From contig JAAFKL010000223.1 of the NCBI GenBank assembly GCA_021399405.1, positions 1 through 27,587 of the forward strand: a stretch of 27,587 bases of DNA. Direction: 5' to 3'. The stretch comes from Candidatus Heimdallarchaeota archaeon (GTDB lineage: Archaea; Asgardarchaeota; Heimdallarchaeia; Heimdallarchaeales; Kariarchaeaceae). The first letter of the stretch is position 1. Every line of letters starts with the position of its first letter. Both the position numbers and the translations under genes were made by a program. Positions 16,438-24,555 of the stretch are shown here, piece by piece. A model generated the notes under the pieces. The model made no database searches, was not told the origin of the DNA, and worked only from the letters and a program-made list of their open reading frames with translations.

Positions 16438-17313
16438 TTAGCCATCTACAAGGGCATCATATGTGTCAGGCCTTCGATCTCTAAAGAATGCCCAAGTATC
16501 GCGTACTTCTTTGTTTTTGTCGAAATCAATGTCTGCAACCACTAATTCGTCATTTTCTCTACTTCCTTCTGCAAGGAATTCTCCTCGGGGATCACAAAAG
16601 TAGGAAGATCCGTAGAAATGGCCCATATTCCAAGGTGCTTCAGTTCCAACACGATTAATGGCACCCACGAAATAACCATTTGCAACTGCATGCGCTGGTT
16701 GTTCCAATTTCCATAAATATTCGCTTAATCCTGCAATGGTTGCTGAAGGATTGAAAATAATTTCGGCACCATTTAATGCGAGAGCTCTTGCTCCTTCGGG
16801 AAAGTGCCGATCATAACAAATGTAAACCCCTATTGTGCCATAAGCTGTTTTGAATACTGGATAACCCAAATTACCAGGCCTGAAATAAAATTTCTCTAAA
16901 AATCCATGATCATCATTTACTTTTACTTGAGGAATGTGATTTTTTCTATACTTCCCTAAATAAGTCCCATCAGCATCATAGACTGCTGCAGTATTATAAT
17001 ACACCCCTGGCTGATCAACCTCGTAGACAGGAATAACAATGACCATATTATATTGTGCGGCCAACTTTGCAATTCTATCAGTCGTTGGTCCGGGAACTGG
17101 TTCAGTCATATCATACCATTTTGTTGTCTCTTCTGCGGGAAAATATGGTCCATAGAAAATTTCTTGCAAACAAAGAATTTGCACTCCTTTTTCTCCAGCC
17201 TCTTTTATCATCTTTTCATGTTTCACAACATTATCTTCTTTGATTTTTTCCAGCGGTGTGTTTTCATCGAATGGTACAACACTAGCCTGAATTAAACCAC
17301 ATTTAACAATCAT
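16438..17313 (-). CDS. Beta-ureidopropionase (carbon-nitrogen hydrolase, nitrilase superfamily)
   Basis: The 291-residue protein has the catalytic Glu51 (CLQEIFYGPYF), Lys124 (KYRKNHIPQV) and Cys166 (GVYICYDRH) of the nitrilase superfamily. Several stretches match animal beta-ureidopropionases almost word for word: KNHIPxV, GNLGxPVF, NGAEIIFNPSATIAGLSEYL, AINRVGTE and FYGSSY. The expected reaction is hydrolysis of N-carbamoyl-beta-alanine to beta-alanine, CO2 and ammonia in the cytosol, the step after dihydropyrimidinase. It lies 80 nt downstream of the cytosine deaminase on the same strand and could be co-transcribed, although a TATA-like ATTTTTTAAATG (17339-17350) offers its own promoter. 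N-carbamoylputrescine amidase is the main alternative but fits the neighbours less well. Confidence 0.93.
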   Translation of the reverse strand: MIVKCGLIQASVVPFDENTPLEKIKEDNVVKHEKMIKEAGEKGVQILCLQEIFYGPYFPAEETTKWYDMTEPVPGPTTDRIAKLAAQYNMVIVIPVYEVDQPGVYYNTAAVYDADGTYLGKYRKNHIPQVKVNDDHGFLEKFYFRPGNLGYPVFKTAYGTIGVYICYDRHFPEGARALALNGAEIIFNPSATIAGLSEYLWKLEQPAHAVANGYFVGAINRVGTEAPWNMGHFYGSSYFCDPRGEFLAEGSRENDELVVADIDFDKNKEVRDTWAFFRDRRPDTYDALVDG

Positions 17314-17393
17314 ATTCTTGAATTAATAAATTGCTACATTTAAAAAATCGTCTCTTTGAATGAAATACAGTATAAAAAATGGTTTTTGTTACA

Positions 17394-17837
17394 TCAAACG
17401 CCTATATCTTCATTCCATAACTCTGGCTTTGCTTTCATAAATTCAGTCATCAATTGTCTACATTCTTCATTATCATAATTAATGACTTCGACGCCTTGTG
17501 ACCGAATATAATCTTCTGGTCCTTTGAATGATTCATTTTCACCAATTACCACTTTTTTTATTTTGTATAGTAGAATTGCTCCAGAACACATATCACATGG
17601 CGATAGTGTAGAATAAATTATTGCCCTGGAATATTCTTTTGATGTCAATCTTCCTGCATTTTCCAAACAATCCATCTCGGCATGAAGTATAGCACTAGAT
17701 TTCTGGATTCGTTGATTATGACCTCGAGCTATAATTTTCCCATCTAACACCAAGACAGACCCTATCGGAATCCCACCATTTGATAATCCCTGTTTTGCTT
17801 CTTCAAGCGCCTTTCTCATGAATTCATCAGTTGTCAC
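17394..17837 (-). CDS. Cytosine deaminase, yeast FCY1-like (CDA fold)
   Basis: The 147-residue protein carries the zinc site HAE (His52, Glu54) and PCDMC (Cys81, Cys84). It also has the substrate-site features of yeast cytosine deaminase: GHN (Asn41), FKG (Phe104) and the C-terminal W-x-EDIG (Trp141, Asp144). Long stretches such as STLSPCDMCSGAI, VVIGENESFKG and LENAGRL match the yeast enzyme closely, so deamination of free cytosine to uracil is more likely than guanine or tRNA adenosine deamination. The start is GTG at 17837, with TATA-like CCTTATAATTT on this strand (17858-17868). It would feed uracil to the oxidoreductase, dihydropyrimidinase and ureidopropionase encoded on the same strand. 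It differs in fold from the bacterial CodA amidohydrolase. Confidence 0.92.
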   Translation of the reverse strand: MTTDEFMRKALEEAKQGLSNGGIPIGSVLVLDGKIIARGHNQRIQKSSAILHAEMDCLENAGRLTSKEYSRAIIYSTLSPCDMCSGAILLYKIKKVVIGENESFKGPEDYIRSQGVEVINYDNEECRQLMTEFMKAKPELWNEDIGV

Positions 17838-18038
17838 GAATTATCAGAGGTATTGCAAATTATAAGGTTTAACTATTTAATAAATAATTGAGATGAATTC
17901 TTAGGTGATTCCAATCATATATCATGATATTTATGGAATTTTTTAATCGACTTATTTTAATGTAATGATGCCCCTCTTGATGAAAAATTAAACTTGTGAT
18001 CCTATAAATTTAAATATCTAGTATATTTCTCCTCCTTA
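17838..18038. promoter_or_regulatory. Divergent promoter region: cytosine deaminase (-) and von Willebrand A protein (+)
   Basis: This 201-base gap holds a minus-strand TATA-like element at 17858-17868 and a plus-strand CTATAAATTTAAATA at 18002-18016, about 23-37 nt before the ATG at 18039. CTCCTCC near 18029-18035 is pyrimidine-rich and not a Shine-Dalgarno, so the plus-strand message is likely leaderless or nearly so. Confidence 0.45.
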
Positions 18039-20366
18039 ATGAAATATGTGATGTATTTTATGATTATTTTAATGGTCTTTCAGAATGTTCCTTCGCTAGA
18101 CCAAGATTATAATACAGAAATAATAGTAGAAGACATGGATTTAAATAATTTTGAATTTCATGAAACAGATTTTGACGAAAGTATTTCAGATGAAATCAGT
18201 CAAGAGGAAATAAAAGAAAAAATCACAAATGTGGTGGAGGAAGAGGTTAAACCAGAGATAATCCCAGTTTATAATAAAAAAGATTTAAATTTTGGTACTA
18301 TATATACTGCAACAACAGGATCATCTGTTATACCTCGATTAAATTTTTCGAGTAACTTAAATATGACATCAGTAACTACTCAAGATGTTAATGCAAGAAC
18401 TGCTCTAAATCTAACATTGAATTTAACAGCCCGCGGAAATATTGATCTTGCCGAAGTCCCGATTGATTATGTATTAGTTTTGGATTGGTCTGGAAGTGTA
18501 GGACGTAACGGATGGCGACAGACAGTTGATTGGGCTATTGGCTTTGTAAATTCATTGAAGGTAGCAGATAGAATTTCAATCATCCGATTTTCAACTGAGG
18601 CTACAAACTTGCATTCTTTGGTTGATAATCAACATAGACCTACTATTATTAATATATTACGAGGTATCCCCGATCCTTCTGGTTATACTTCCACAAAAGA
18701 TGCTGTGAATGCCACGCTAAAAGAATTTCGAGATCATTCAGATATAGCGACACCCAAATTCATGTTTATGGTTACTGATGGAGTTCCGTATGGTGCCCCC
18801 ATACCAGGTACTACAGATAGGGAAGATCAAGACCCCTGCCCTCTGGCACAGAATTTAAGGGATAATGAGATCGCTACTCTATTAATTGGAGTAGGTAATG
18901 GATGGAATCAGCAAGTAATTGAATGCTTGGTTGAGAATCCAGTGACAGACTTAATAAGGATCCAAGACTATAATTCACTAAGTTTTGATCCTGAAGACAT
19001 ATCATCAATATTGGGAAACCTTGCTAACACAACTGCATTTAACATTAATTTAACAATAGTTTTTGACGGAGATGTAAATCTTCTCCAATTTTCGAACACA
19101 CCATCAACAATTATTGGAGATAGAGTAACTTGGTCAATAGACAAAATGAAAGATAATGAAACAATGTTAATCTCAGTGATACTAGATGTTTCAGGTGAGG
19201 GCACTGTTCCAATTTATACAATTGAGTCTAACTTGGAATACCAACCAGTAAACGAATCCTCATTGATTGAAATTCTAGATGCATTGAACGTTGAAATTAC
19301 CGTGGAGGATACTGATCCACCTATTGTTGCAGTTCCTCCAGATTTAACTGTGGAAGCACAAAGTTCATCAGGAACGGTTGTATTTTTTGCTGCTGTTGCC
19401 TACGATCTCAAGGATGGAAACCTAATTCCTGATTGTAATCCCGTATCAGGTACATTATTCCCAATAGGAGACACTATGATTACGTGCTCAGCTACAGATA
19501 ATTCAGGGAATTTTGCATCTGCAAGTTTTGTAATAACTGTAATTGACAGCATCCCACCTACATTAGTTTTACCAACTGATATTTACGTTGAAGCAGATGG
19601 TCCAACAGGAACCATTGTAGAATATTCGTCAATGGCATACGATCAAGTTGATGGACAAATCGATCCATTCTGCACACCTAGTTCAGGATCGACTTTTGAG
19701 TTGGGTACGACATATGTTTCATGTATTGCAGAGGATAGTTCTGGTAATACCGAAAGTGGAACATTTGCAATCACTGTAGTGGATACACAAATTCCAACAT
19801 TATCGAATCCTGATGATATCATAATTTTGGAAGGTATAAGTGACGATAACGTTATGTGGGTGGTTAGCGATGATTTTCCTGATTATTTCGAGTTGTTCCA
19901 AGATGGAACCTTAATCTACACAAATACATGGGTATCTGGGGATAATATTGGACCCGACCTTACAGGCTTGGGCAATGGAACATATATTTATGAATTAGTT
20001 GTTTATGATACCTCAGGTAATTTTGCTGTTGATGAGGTTCAAGTAACAGTGATCTCAATTTATTCTCAATTCGACAAAGTGAGAGAACTAATTATAGAAC
20101 TAGGATTAAAATCATCTAAGACTAATGTGCTACTTGGGAAGTTGGATTTGGCGATAATTGATTTTGAGGATGGTAAATATAGGATGGCTGTTAAACATCT
20201 AAATACATTAATGGTTAATTTAAAAGCATTTACAAAATGCAAAGCACATCTACAAGAAGCTGTAGATCTATTAATCCAGGAAATTCAGGTTCTTATTCAA
20301 CAAATAAATTTATTTAAACTATTGACCGGATCTGACGACTCTTGTCATTGCCATTGTAAAAACTAA
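18039..20366 (+). CDS. Secreted von Willebrand A / HYR / Ig-like protein with helical FIMAH-like end and Cys-His tail
   Basis: The 775-residue protein has a signal peptide (1-20) and an acidic stretch (about 21-70). The von Willebrand A domain (about 143-330) has a complete metal site: DWSGS (Asp149, Ser151, Ser153), a Thr at 217 or 219, and TDG (Asp247). A beta-rich segment (about 331-420) follows. Two HYR domains come next (about 425-503 and 505-582), each with a Cys pair (466/483 and 545/562). Then there is one Ig-like unit (585-672) of the type found in the kelch proteins, and a helical region (about 676-760) resembling FIMAH domains. The protein ends SCHCHCKN. No membrane anchor is present, so it is secreted. 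A divalent-metal-dependent adhesion role is likely; the Cys-His tail might bind metal or form disulfides. Confidence 0.88.
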   Translation: MKYVMYFMIILMVFQNVPSLDQDYNTEIIVEDMDLNNFEFHETDFDESISDEISQEEIKEKITNVVEEEVKPEIIPVYNKKDLNFGTIYTATTGSSVIPRLNFSSNLNMTSVTTQDVNARTALNLTLNLTARGNIDLAEVPIDYVLVLDWSGSVGRNGWRQTVDWAIGFVNSLKVADRISIIRFSTEATNLHSLVDNQHRPTIINILRGIPDPSGYTSTKDAVNATLKEFRDHSDIATPKFMFMVTDGVPYGAPIPGTTDREDQDPCPLAQNLRDNEIATLLIGVGNGWNQQVIECLVENPVTDLIRIQDYNSLSFDPEDISSILGNLANTTAFNINLTIVFDGDVNLLQFSNTPSTIIGDRVTWSIDKMKDNETMLISVILDVSGEGTVPIYTIESNLEYQPVNESSLIEILDALNVEITVEDTDPPIVAVPPDLTVEAQSSSGTVVFFAAVAYDLKDGNLIPDCNPVSGTLFPIGDTMITCSATDNSGNFASASFVITVIDSIPPTLVLPTDIYVEADGPTGTIVEYSSMAYDQVDGQIDPFCTPSSGSTFELGTTYVSCIAEDSSGNTESGTFAITVVDTQIPTLSNPDDIIILEGISDDNVMWVVSDDFPDYFELFQDGTLIYTNTWVSGDNIGPDLTGLGNGTYIYELVVYDTSGNFAVDEVQVTVISIYSQFDKVRELIIELGLKSSKTNVLLGKLDLAIIDFEDGKYRMAVKHLNTLMVNLKAFTKCKAHLQEAVDLLIQEIQVLIQQINLFKLLTGSDDSCHCHCKN

Positions 20367-20568
20367 ATTGATCCAGTAAACAGTTTTAAATTGATATTTG
20401 TAAACAATCACACATTAAATATGGCTGAATATATAAAATATCGACCTTATAGTTAGTTTTAGAATTGCAATTATTTAAATATGCTTGAGGCAATGATTCT
20501 AGATAAAGTGAATACAATTTGTCAAATTGTCTAAAGGGTCAATTTGTAGTATAATTAGTGGTGATATC

Positions 20569-21213
20569 ATGTTAATAAATGAATATTTAGTAAAGAAAAA
20601 AACCTTTATCCTTATGACATATGTCGGAATAGCTACTTTTCTGATAGGTTCAACCTTTGCTATGCTAATTAAACCAGGGTATTCATTTACTAATCAGTGG
20701 CTCAGCGATCTTGGTACAGGAGAATATGCACCCTTGTTCAATATCACTTTAATTCTTTCGGGATTATTAACATCTTCATTTTATCCAGTCAGCTTTTACT
20801 TATTGAGGCAAAAGGGGTATTCCAAAACCAAATCAACAATTGGAATGATTTTTGGGGTTACATCATTTATTTTTCTGATATTAATTGGTGTTTTCAGCCT
20901 TGAAAATGACTTTCACAATTTGCATTCGATATCTTCCATGGTATTCATCGTTTCAGCATCTTTTGCTCAATTGTTATTGTTATCTGGATTCAGTTGGTAT
21001 ATTTGCATAGACTTAGCTGGACCATCCGCGATGGATAACAGACTTAGCTATTCATCGTTAATTATAGCCCTAATTTTTGCTGTAGTTTTCATACAAGGTA
21101 TTAGTTTTGAACAGCATATATTACAAAAATTGACCATCTACTTGTTGATATTTACTGTTCTCTATCAAAGTACGAAAATATGGCAATCTGATAACCTTCT
21201 GAATACTAATTAA
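20569..21213 (+). CDS. DUF998-family integral membrane protein
   Basis: I choose ATG 20569 (214 residues) over an upstream in-frame TTG at 20527, because GGTGAT (20560-20565) lies just ahead of it. The protein has about six hydrophobic helices. The loop after the first helix reads KPGYSFTNQWLSDLGTGEYAPLFN, which matches the DUF998 signature (PxYS, then the SDLG element, then FN). A later ENDFHNLHSISSMVF matches the conserved His-containing helix of that family. The function of DUF998 proteins is unknown. The stop codon abuts the stop of the convergent DinB-like gene without any spacer. A TATA-like AATATATAAAAT near 20428-20439 is too far away to be certain. Confidence 0.8.
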   Translation: MLINEYLVKKKTFILMTYVGIATFLIGSTFAMLIKPGYSFTNQWLSDLGTGEYAPLFNITLILSGLLTSSFYPVSFYLLRQKGYSKTKSTIGMIFGVTSFIFLILIGVFSLENDFHNLHSISSMVFIVSASFAQLLLLSGFSWYICIDLAGPSAMDNRLSYSSLIIALIFAVVFIQGISFEQHILQKLTIYLLIFTVLYQSTKIWQSDNLLNTN

Positions 21214-21696
21214 CTAATTTTCCCCTGTAATATATTCAAATCTCTTTTGTAATTGTAAAATATGATCTTCATAGTGTTTAAACATATTTCCCGCAAATAA
21301 CTCCCATGGTTGCCACTCTAAAGGCATTTTGTCAAAGACAGAAGCATTTGTCATTGAATTTTCTGTTAGTTCATTAACTTGATCCATCATGGGGCGGAAT
21401 GAGCTTTGATATTCATTAATAATTTGCTCAGCTGAAAATTCATAATATTCCTGAAATATTTTTTCGTTTCGCTCATGGGTGGGTAATAACCAATATTCAG
21501 ATCCGATCAAACTCATAGAACGAATTAGGTTTTCCATTTCCTTCTCGTACCAAAAAATATGAGCCATAATATCTTTGACTCTCCATCTACCAGATACTAA
21601 TGTTAACAAATCATTTTTTCCAATAATTACATCCATCAATTGGTCCAAGAGTAGCCTTTGTTGTTCTGAAAGATCTATCAATTCTTGTTTTTTCAC
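21214..21696 (-). CDS. DinB/ClbS-like four-helix bundle protein
   Basis: The 160-residue, mostly helical protein has the signature RWRVKDIMAHIFWYEKEM (His46) near residues 37-54 and a C-terminal HYEDH (His141, His145). These give the three-His metal arrangement of the DinB/YfiT superfamily, and the W-x-VKD-x-xAH motif also fits the ClbS/DfsB branch. Members include thiol S-transferases and the colibactin-resistance hydrolase ClbS; the substrate here is unknown. The start is GTG at 21696. The stop abuts that of the convergent DUF998 gene. Its own promoter is not clear. Confidence 0.75.
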   Translation of the reverse strand: MKKQELIDLSEQQRLLLDQLMDVIIGKNDLLTLVSGRWRVKDIMAHIFWYEKEMENLIRSMSLIGSEYWLLPTHERNEKIFQEYYEFSAEQIINEYQSSFRPMMDQVNELTENSMTNASVFDKMPLEWQPWELFAGNMFKHYEDHILQLQKRFEYITGEN

Positions 21697-21825
21697 AACT
21701 ATATCCTATACGATACTAGAGGAAATTCATTTTTACGTGTTTTTCGTCTATTCCATTTAATTTACCTATTTTTCATCCCGAAAATGCTATAAGTTTGTAA
21801 CCTAATAAAAAAATGCCATCTCACA

Positions 21826-23793
21826 ATGCAAGATACAATTCTCCTTCTGAATGCAAGTAATTATGAAGAAAATTTAGTCTATCCATATGCGTTTGTTCAA
21901 ATTTCTGAAATCGCTTCTAGATACGATATCAAGGTAATTAGGAAAGATTTGTTTGGGATTGAAGACTGGAGAATCGAATTAGATCAACTATTAAGGAATT
22001 TTGATTTCAAGATGGTGTTTGTAACTTTAAGAAATACTGATACTTTGGGCATCCATGAATATCCTAACTCTAATTCATCAAAAGAGGGGGATCAAAATTA
22101 TTATTTCCCATTAGATTTGACTAAGAAACTAATTAAAATTTTGAAAACTATTACTGAGATACCTATTATAATAGGAGGATTTGGTTTCTCTGTTATTCCA
22201 AAAAGAATATTAAATTTTGTGGAAGCAGATTATGGGGTATTTGGAGGCCCTGAAGGTTTTTTTGACAATTTTCAAGCTATATTACTTAGAAATGAACTTC
22301 AAGACATTCCAAATTTAGTTTACTCAGATTCTGGTAAAATCAAGCAAGGTCCTCGAACTTTTTATCCCCCATCTGAAAATCCTGAATACCATATTGAAAT
22401 CATTAACGAAATTAAACAATTCAATTCAATGAAAGAGAAGAATGACAATGTTGCAACTAAGGAATCTGTTGCTTTGGAAATTTCTAGAGGTTGTCCTTAT
22501 AGATGTTCTTTTTGCTCTGAACCAGTAGTTAAAGGATCAAAGGTGCAATATCGAAAGATTGATACGATTATTGCAGATATGAGAATATTAAGGGATAATG
22601 GATTTTATCAGATTTTCTTTGTGTGTTCTGAGCTCAATCCTTTCGGAAATGAATTTGCTTTAGATCTTGCAAAGCGAATAAAAGTGCTTAATTCTGAGGT
22701 TTCTGTTGATAAGAAAATAAATTGGTTGGTAACTTATCTAATGAATTTTACACTTGAAGAATTTAAATTTCTAAAAACAGCAGGGTTTCATGGGGGATGG
22801 TATGATATCATATCACTGGAAGATGATAATCTCTTAAATATGAGTGCTCCATACAACTCTGTCCAAATATTGGATACTATTCAGAAGTTAGATGGAGGAC
22901 TAAAAGGAGCTTATATCGAAGAAGATGATGTATCGATTATTTCAGAGCGGATATACTCAGACAACCCTAAAACACATCGAGGAAGCTTTTTTCTGGGTAA
23001 TCCTAGAACGTCCATTTCTACAGTTCGAGAAACATTAGTCAACGCTCACATGTATAGACTTGATTTAATTTATGATAAAACAGGTATTAATTTTGCAACA
23101 AGGATTTTCGATTACATTGGCTTGAATGACCATGAGTTGAGATGTGCATATTCCATAGATTTTGGTGGAAAATTAATTGATTATGATCAACTATATCCAT
23201 CATTTAGTTACCCTCCAGATCTCCTAGATCATTTTCAAGATGAGAATAGATTGAGGAATTTTTTTACTTACATACAAACATCATTTCTTTCTTCAGAGCA
23301 TCGATTTTTGATCGACTGGCAAAAATTCCTAACAGAGAATATTGATAAAGATGCTTTTAGTAATCTGTGGGCCAATATTAAAGATACTTCAACTCAATAC
23401 CAAAAACCAATAAGTCAAGTCAATAACTACTTAGAAAACTTTGATACCCAAGTAATCAGTGATTTATTCTCAAATGACATGATTGAGGAGAAATCGAACT
23501 TGATCTCAGCCTCGGTTAACAATGCTTTGCAGACAATTATATACTCAAATATTAACGAATTAAAACCATTTTTGCAATTTTTACAATTACCAACAGACCT
23601 CGATCAAGTTTTAAATATGTCATCTTATGAATTAATGAGATTTTTTTACACTACATATCAATCTATAAGTGAAATTATTGAAGTAAGAAATAGTTTTGGT
23701 AATAATTCAATTGAGAGATTATTTTTTGAATATTTCATAGCCTTCAAAAATATCAAATTTGATGAAATTTATCGTCCATTTTTTAGCGAATAA
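21826..23793 (+). CDS. B12-binding-type radical SAM protein of unknown function
   Basis: The 655-residue protein has an N-terminal Rossmann-like domain (about 1-190) of the cobalamin-binding radical SAM type, including the VTLRNTDTLG and IIIGGFGFSVIPKRIL elements and a GVFGGPEG turn. The radical SAM core follows with SRGCPYRCSFC, whose Cys223, Cys227 and Cys230 bind the iron-sulfur cluster. The classic DxHxxG cobalamin motif is not seen, so cobalamin may bind base-off without a lower ligand or not at all. The last 200 residues or so are helical and not recognised. Such enzymes catalyse methylations, ring rearrangements or peptide modification. No precursor peptide gene is evident nearby. The downstream cyclase-family gene is convergent, 26 nt away. 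Confidence 0.85.
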   Translation: MQDTILLLNASNYEENLVYPYAFVQISEIASRYDIKVIRKDLFGIEDWRIELDQLLRNFDFKMVFVTLRNTDTLGIHEYPNSNSSKEGDQNYYFPLDLTKKLIKILKTITEIPIIIGGFGFSVIPKRILNFVEADYGVFGGPEGFFDNFQAILLRNELQDIPNLVYSDSGKIKQGPRTFYPPSENPEYHIEIINEIKQFNSMKEKNDNVATKESVALEISRGCPYRCSFCSEPVVKGSKVQYRKIDTIIADMRILRDNGFYQIFFVCSELNPFGNEFALDLAKRIKVLNSEVSVDKKINWLVTYLMNFTLEEFKFLKTAGFHGGWYDIISLEDDNLLNMSAPYNSVQILDTIQKLDGGLKGAYIEEDDVSIISERIYSDNPKTHRGSFFLGNPRTSISTVRETLVNAHMYRLDLIYDKTGINFATRIFDYIGLNDHELRCAYSIDFGGKLIDYDQLYPSFSYPPDLLDHFQDENRLRNFFTYIQTSFLSSEHRFLIDWQKFLTENIDKDAFSNLWANIKDTSTQYQKPISQVNNYLENFDTQVISDLFSNDMIEEKSNLISASVNNALQTIIYSNINELKPFLQFLQLPTDLDQVLNMSSYELMRFFYTTYQSISEIIEVRNSFGNNSIERLFFEYFIAFKNIKFDEIYRPFFSE

Positions 23794-23819
23794 ATTTGGC
23801 TAGGGTTTAGATGGACGTT

Positions 23820-24494
23820 CTATTTTACCTCTGCAAATGCCCTAACTGGAATATTAGGAGCTTTTTTAATATTTAAGGGGACAGCAAAAAGTTTGAATTC
23901 TTGATTTTCCAATTTTTCCAAATTTGTGAGGTTTTCGATAATGAATATATTATTTGCTAAAAACTTTGAATGAGCTGGTCGGTGGGGTCTGCTAGTATCA
24001 TCAACGTTTATTGTATCGACACCGACTAGCTTTACACCTAAAGAGATCAGCTTATCAATTGCTTCCTCTGACAGTGCAGGACAATTGGAATATGAATCTA
24101 ATCCCCATTCGTGGCTTTTCCCAAAATTAAACAAAACTGCCTTGTTTTCAAGTTCAGCATTATTTATTTGATTCCAAATTTTCTTTTCATGGTTATGACC
24201 TGTGGCATCGATTATTACTCCATTCAAAATAAAATCGGTTAATTCGAAATCAGTAATATCTTTTGCATCCTTGTACCTGTGATATGGAACATCAATATAA
24301 GTGCCAACAGCCGTATGCATTTGTATTTTACCAAGTAAGAAAGATGTTTGGTTTTGATAAATTGGAAGGGTTTCTTCACGTTCTAAAATTGAAGATATTT
24401 TTAGAGTGAAATGTTCAATTGAACCATCAGGTAGTTTAAATTGATATCCAGGCATATTTTCATATAACGAATGACTCAAATCTATATATTTCAT
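23820..24494 (-). CDS. Cyclase-family (kynurenine formamidase-like) hydrolase with altered metal motif
   Basis: The 224-residue protein starts MKYIDLSHSLYENMPGYQ, the usual N-terminus of the cyclase/kynurenine formamidase family (Pfam Cyclase). The metal motif HxGTHxDxPxH appears here as AVGTYIDVPYH (62-72). Asp68 and His72 are kept, but the first His position is Ala62 and the second is Tyr66; His60 lies two residues off. LVGVDTINVDD and the ENL element near the end are typical. Some family members have a Tyr at the second His position, so activity is not ruled out, but the substrate may differ from formylkynurenine. A TATA-like AGTATATTTAAT (24514-24525, this strand) lies about 20-31 nt before the ATG. 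The function is an amide or ester hydrolase at best guess. Confidence 0.82.
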   Translation of the reverse strand: MKYIDLSHSLYENMPGYQFKLPDGSIEHFTLKISSILEREETLPIYQNQTSFLLGKIQMHTAVGTYIDVPYHRYKDAKDITDFELTDFILNGVIIDATGHNHEKKIWNQINNAELENKAVLFNFGKSHEWGLDSYSNCPALSEEAIDKLISLGVKLVGVDTINVDDTSRPHRPAHSKFLANNIFIIENLTNLEKLENQEFKLFAVPLNIKKAPNIPVRAFAEVK

Positions 24495-24555
24495 AATTTA
24501 GTTTTGAAAAATTATTAAATATACTTTTCCTACTTGAAGAATTAAATTTTCAATT

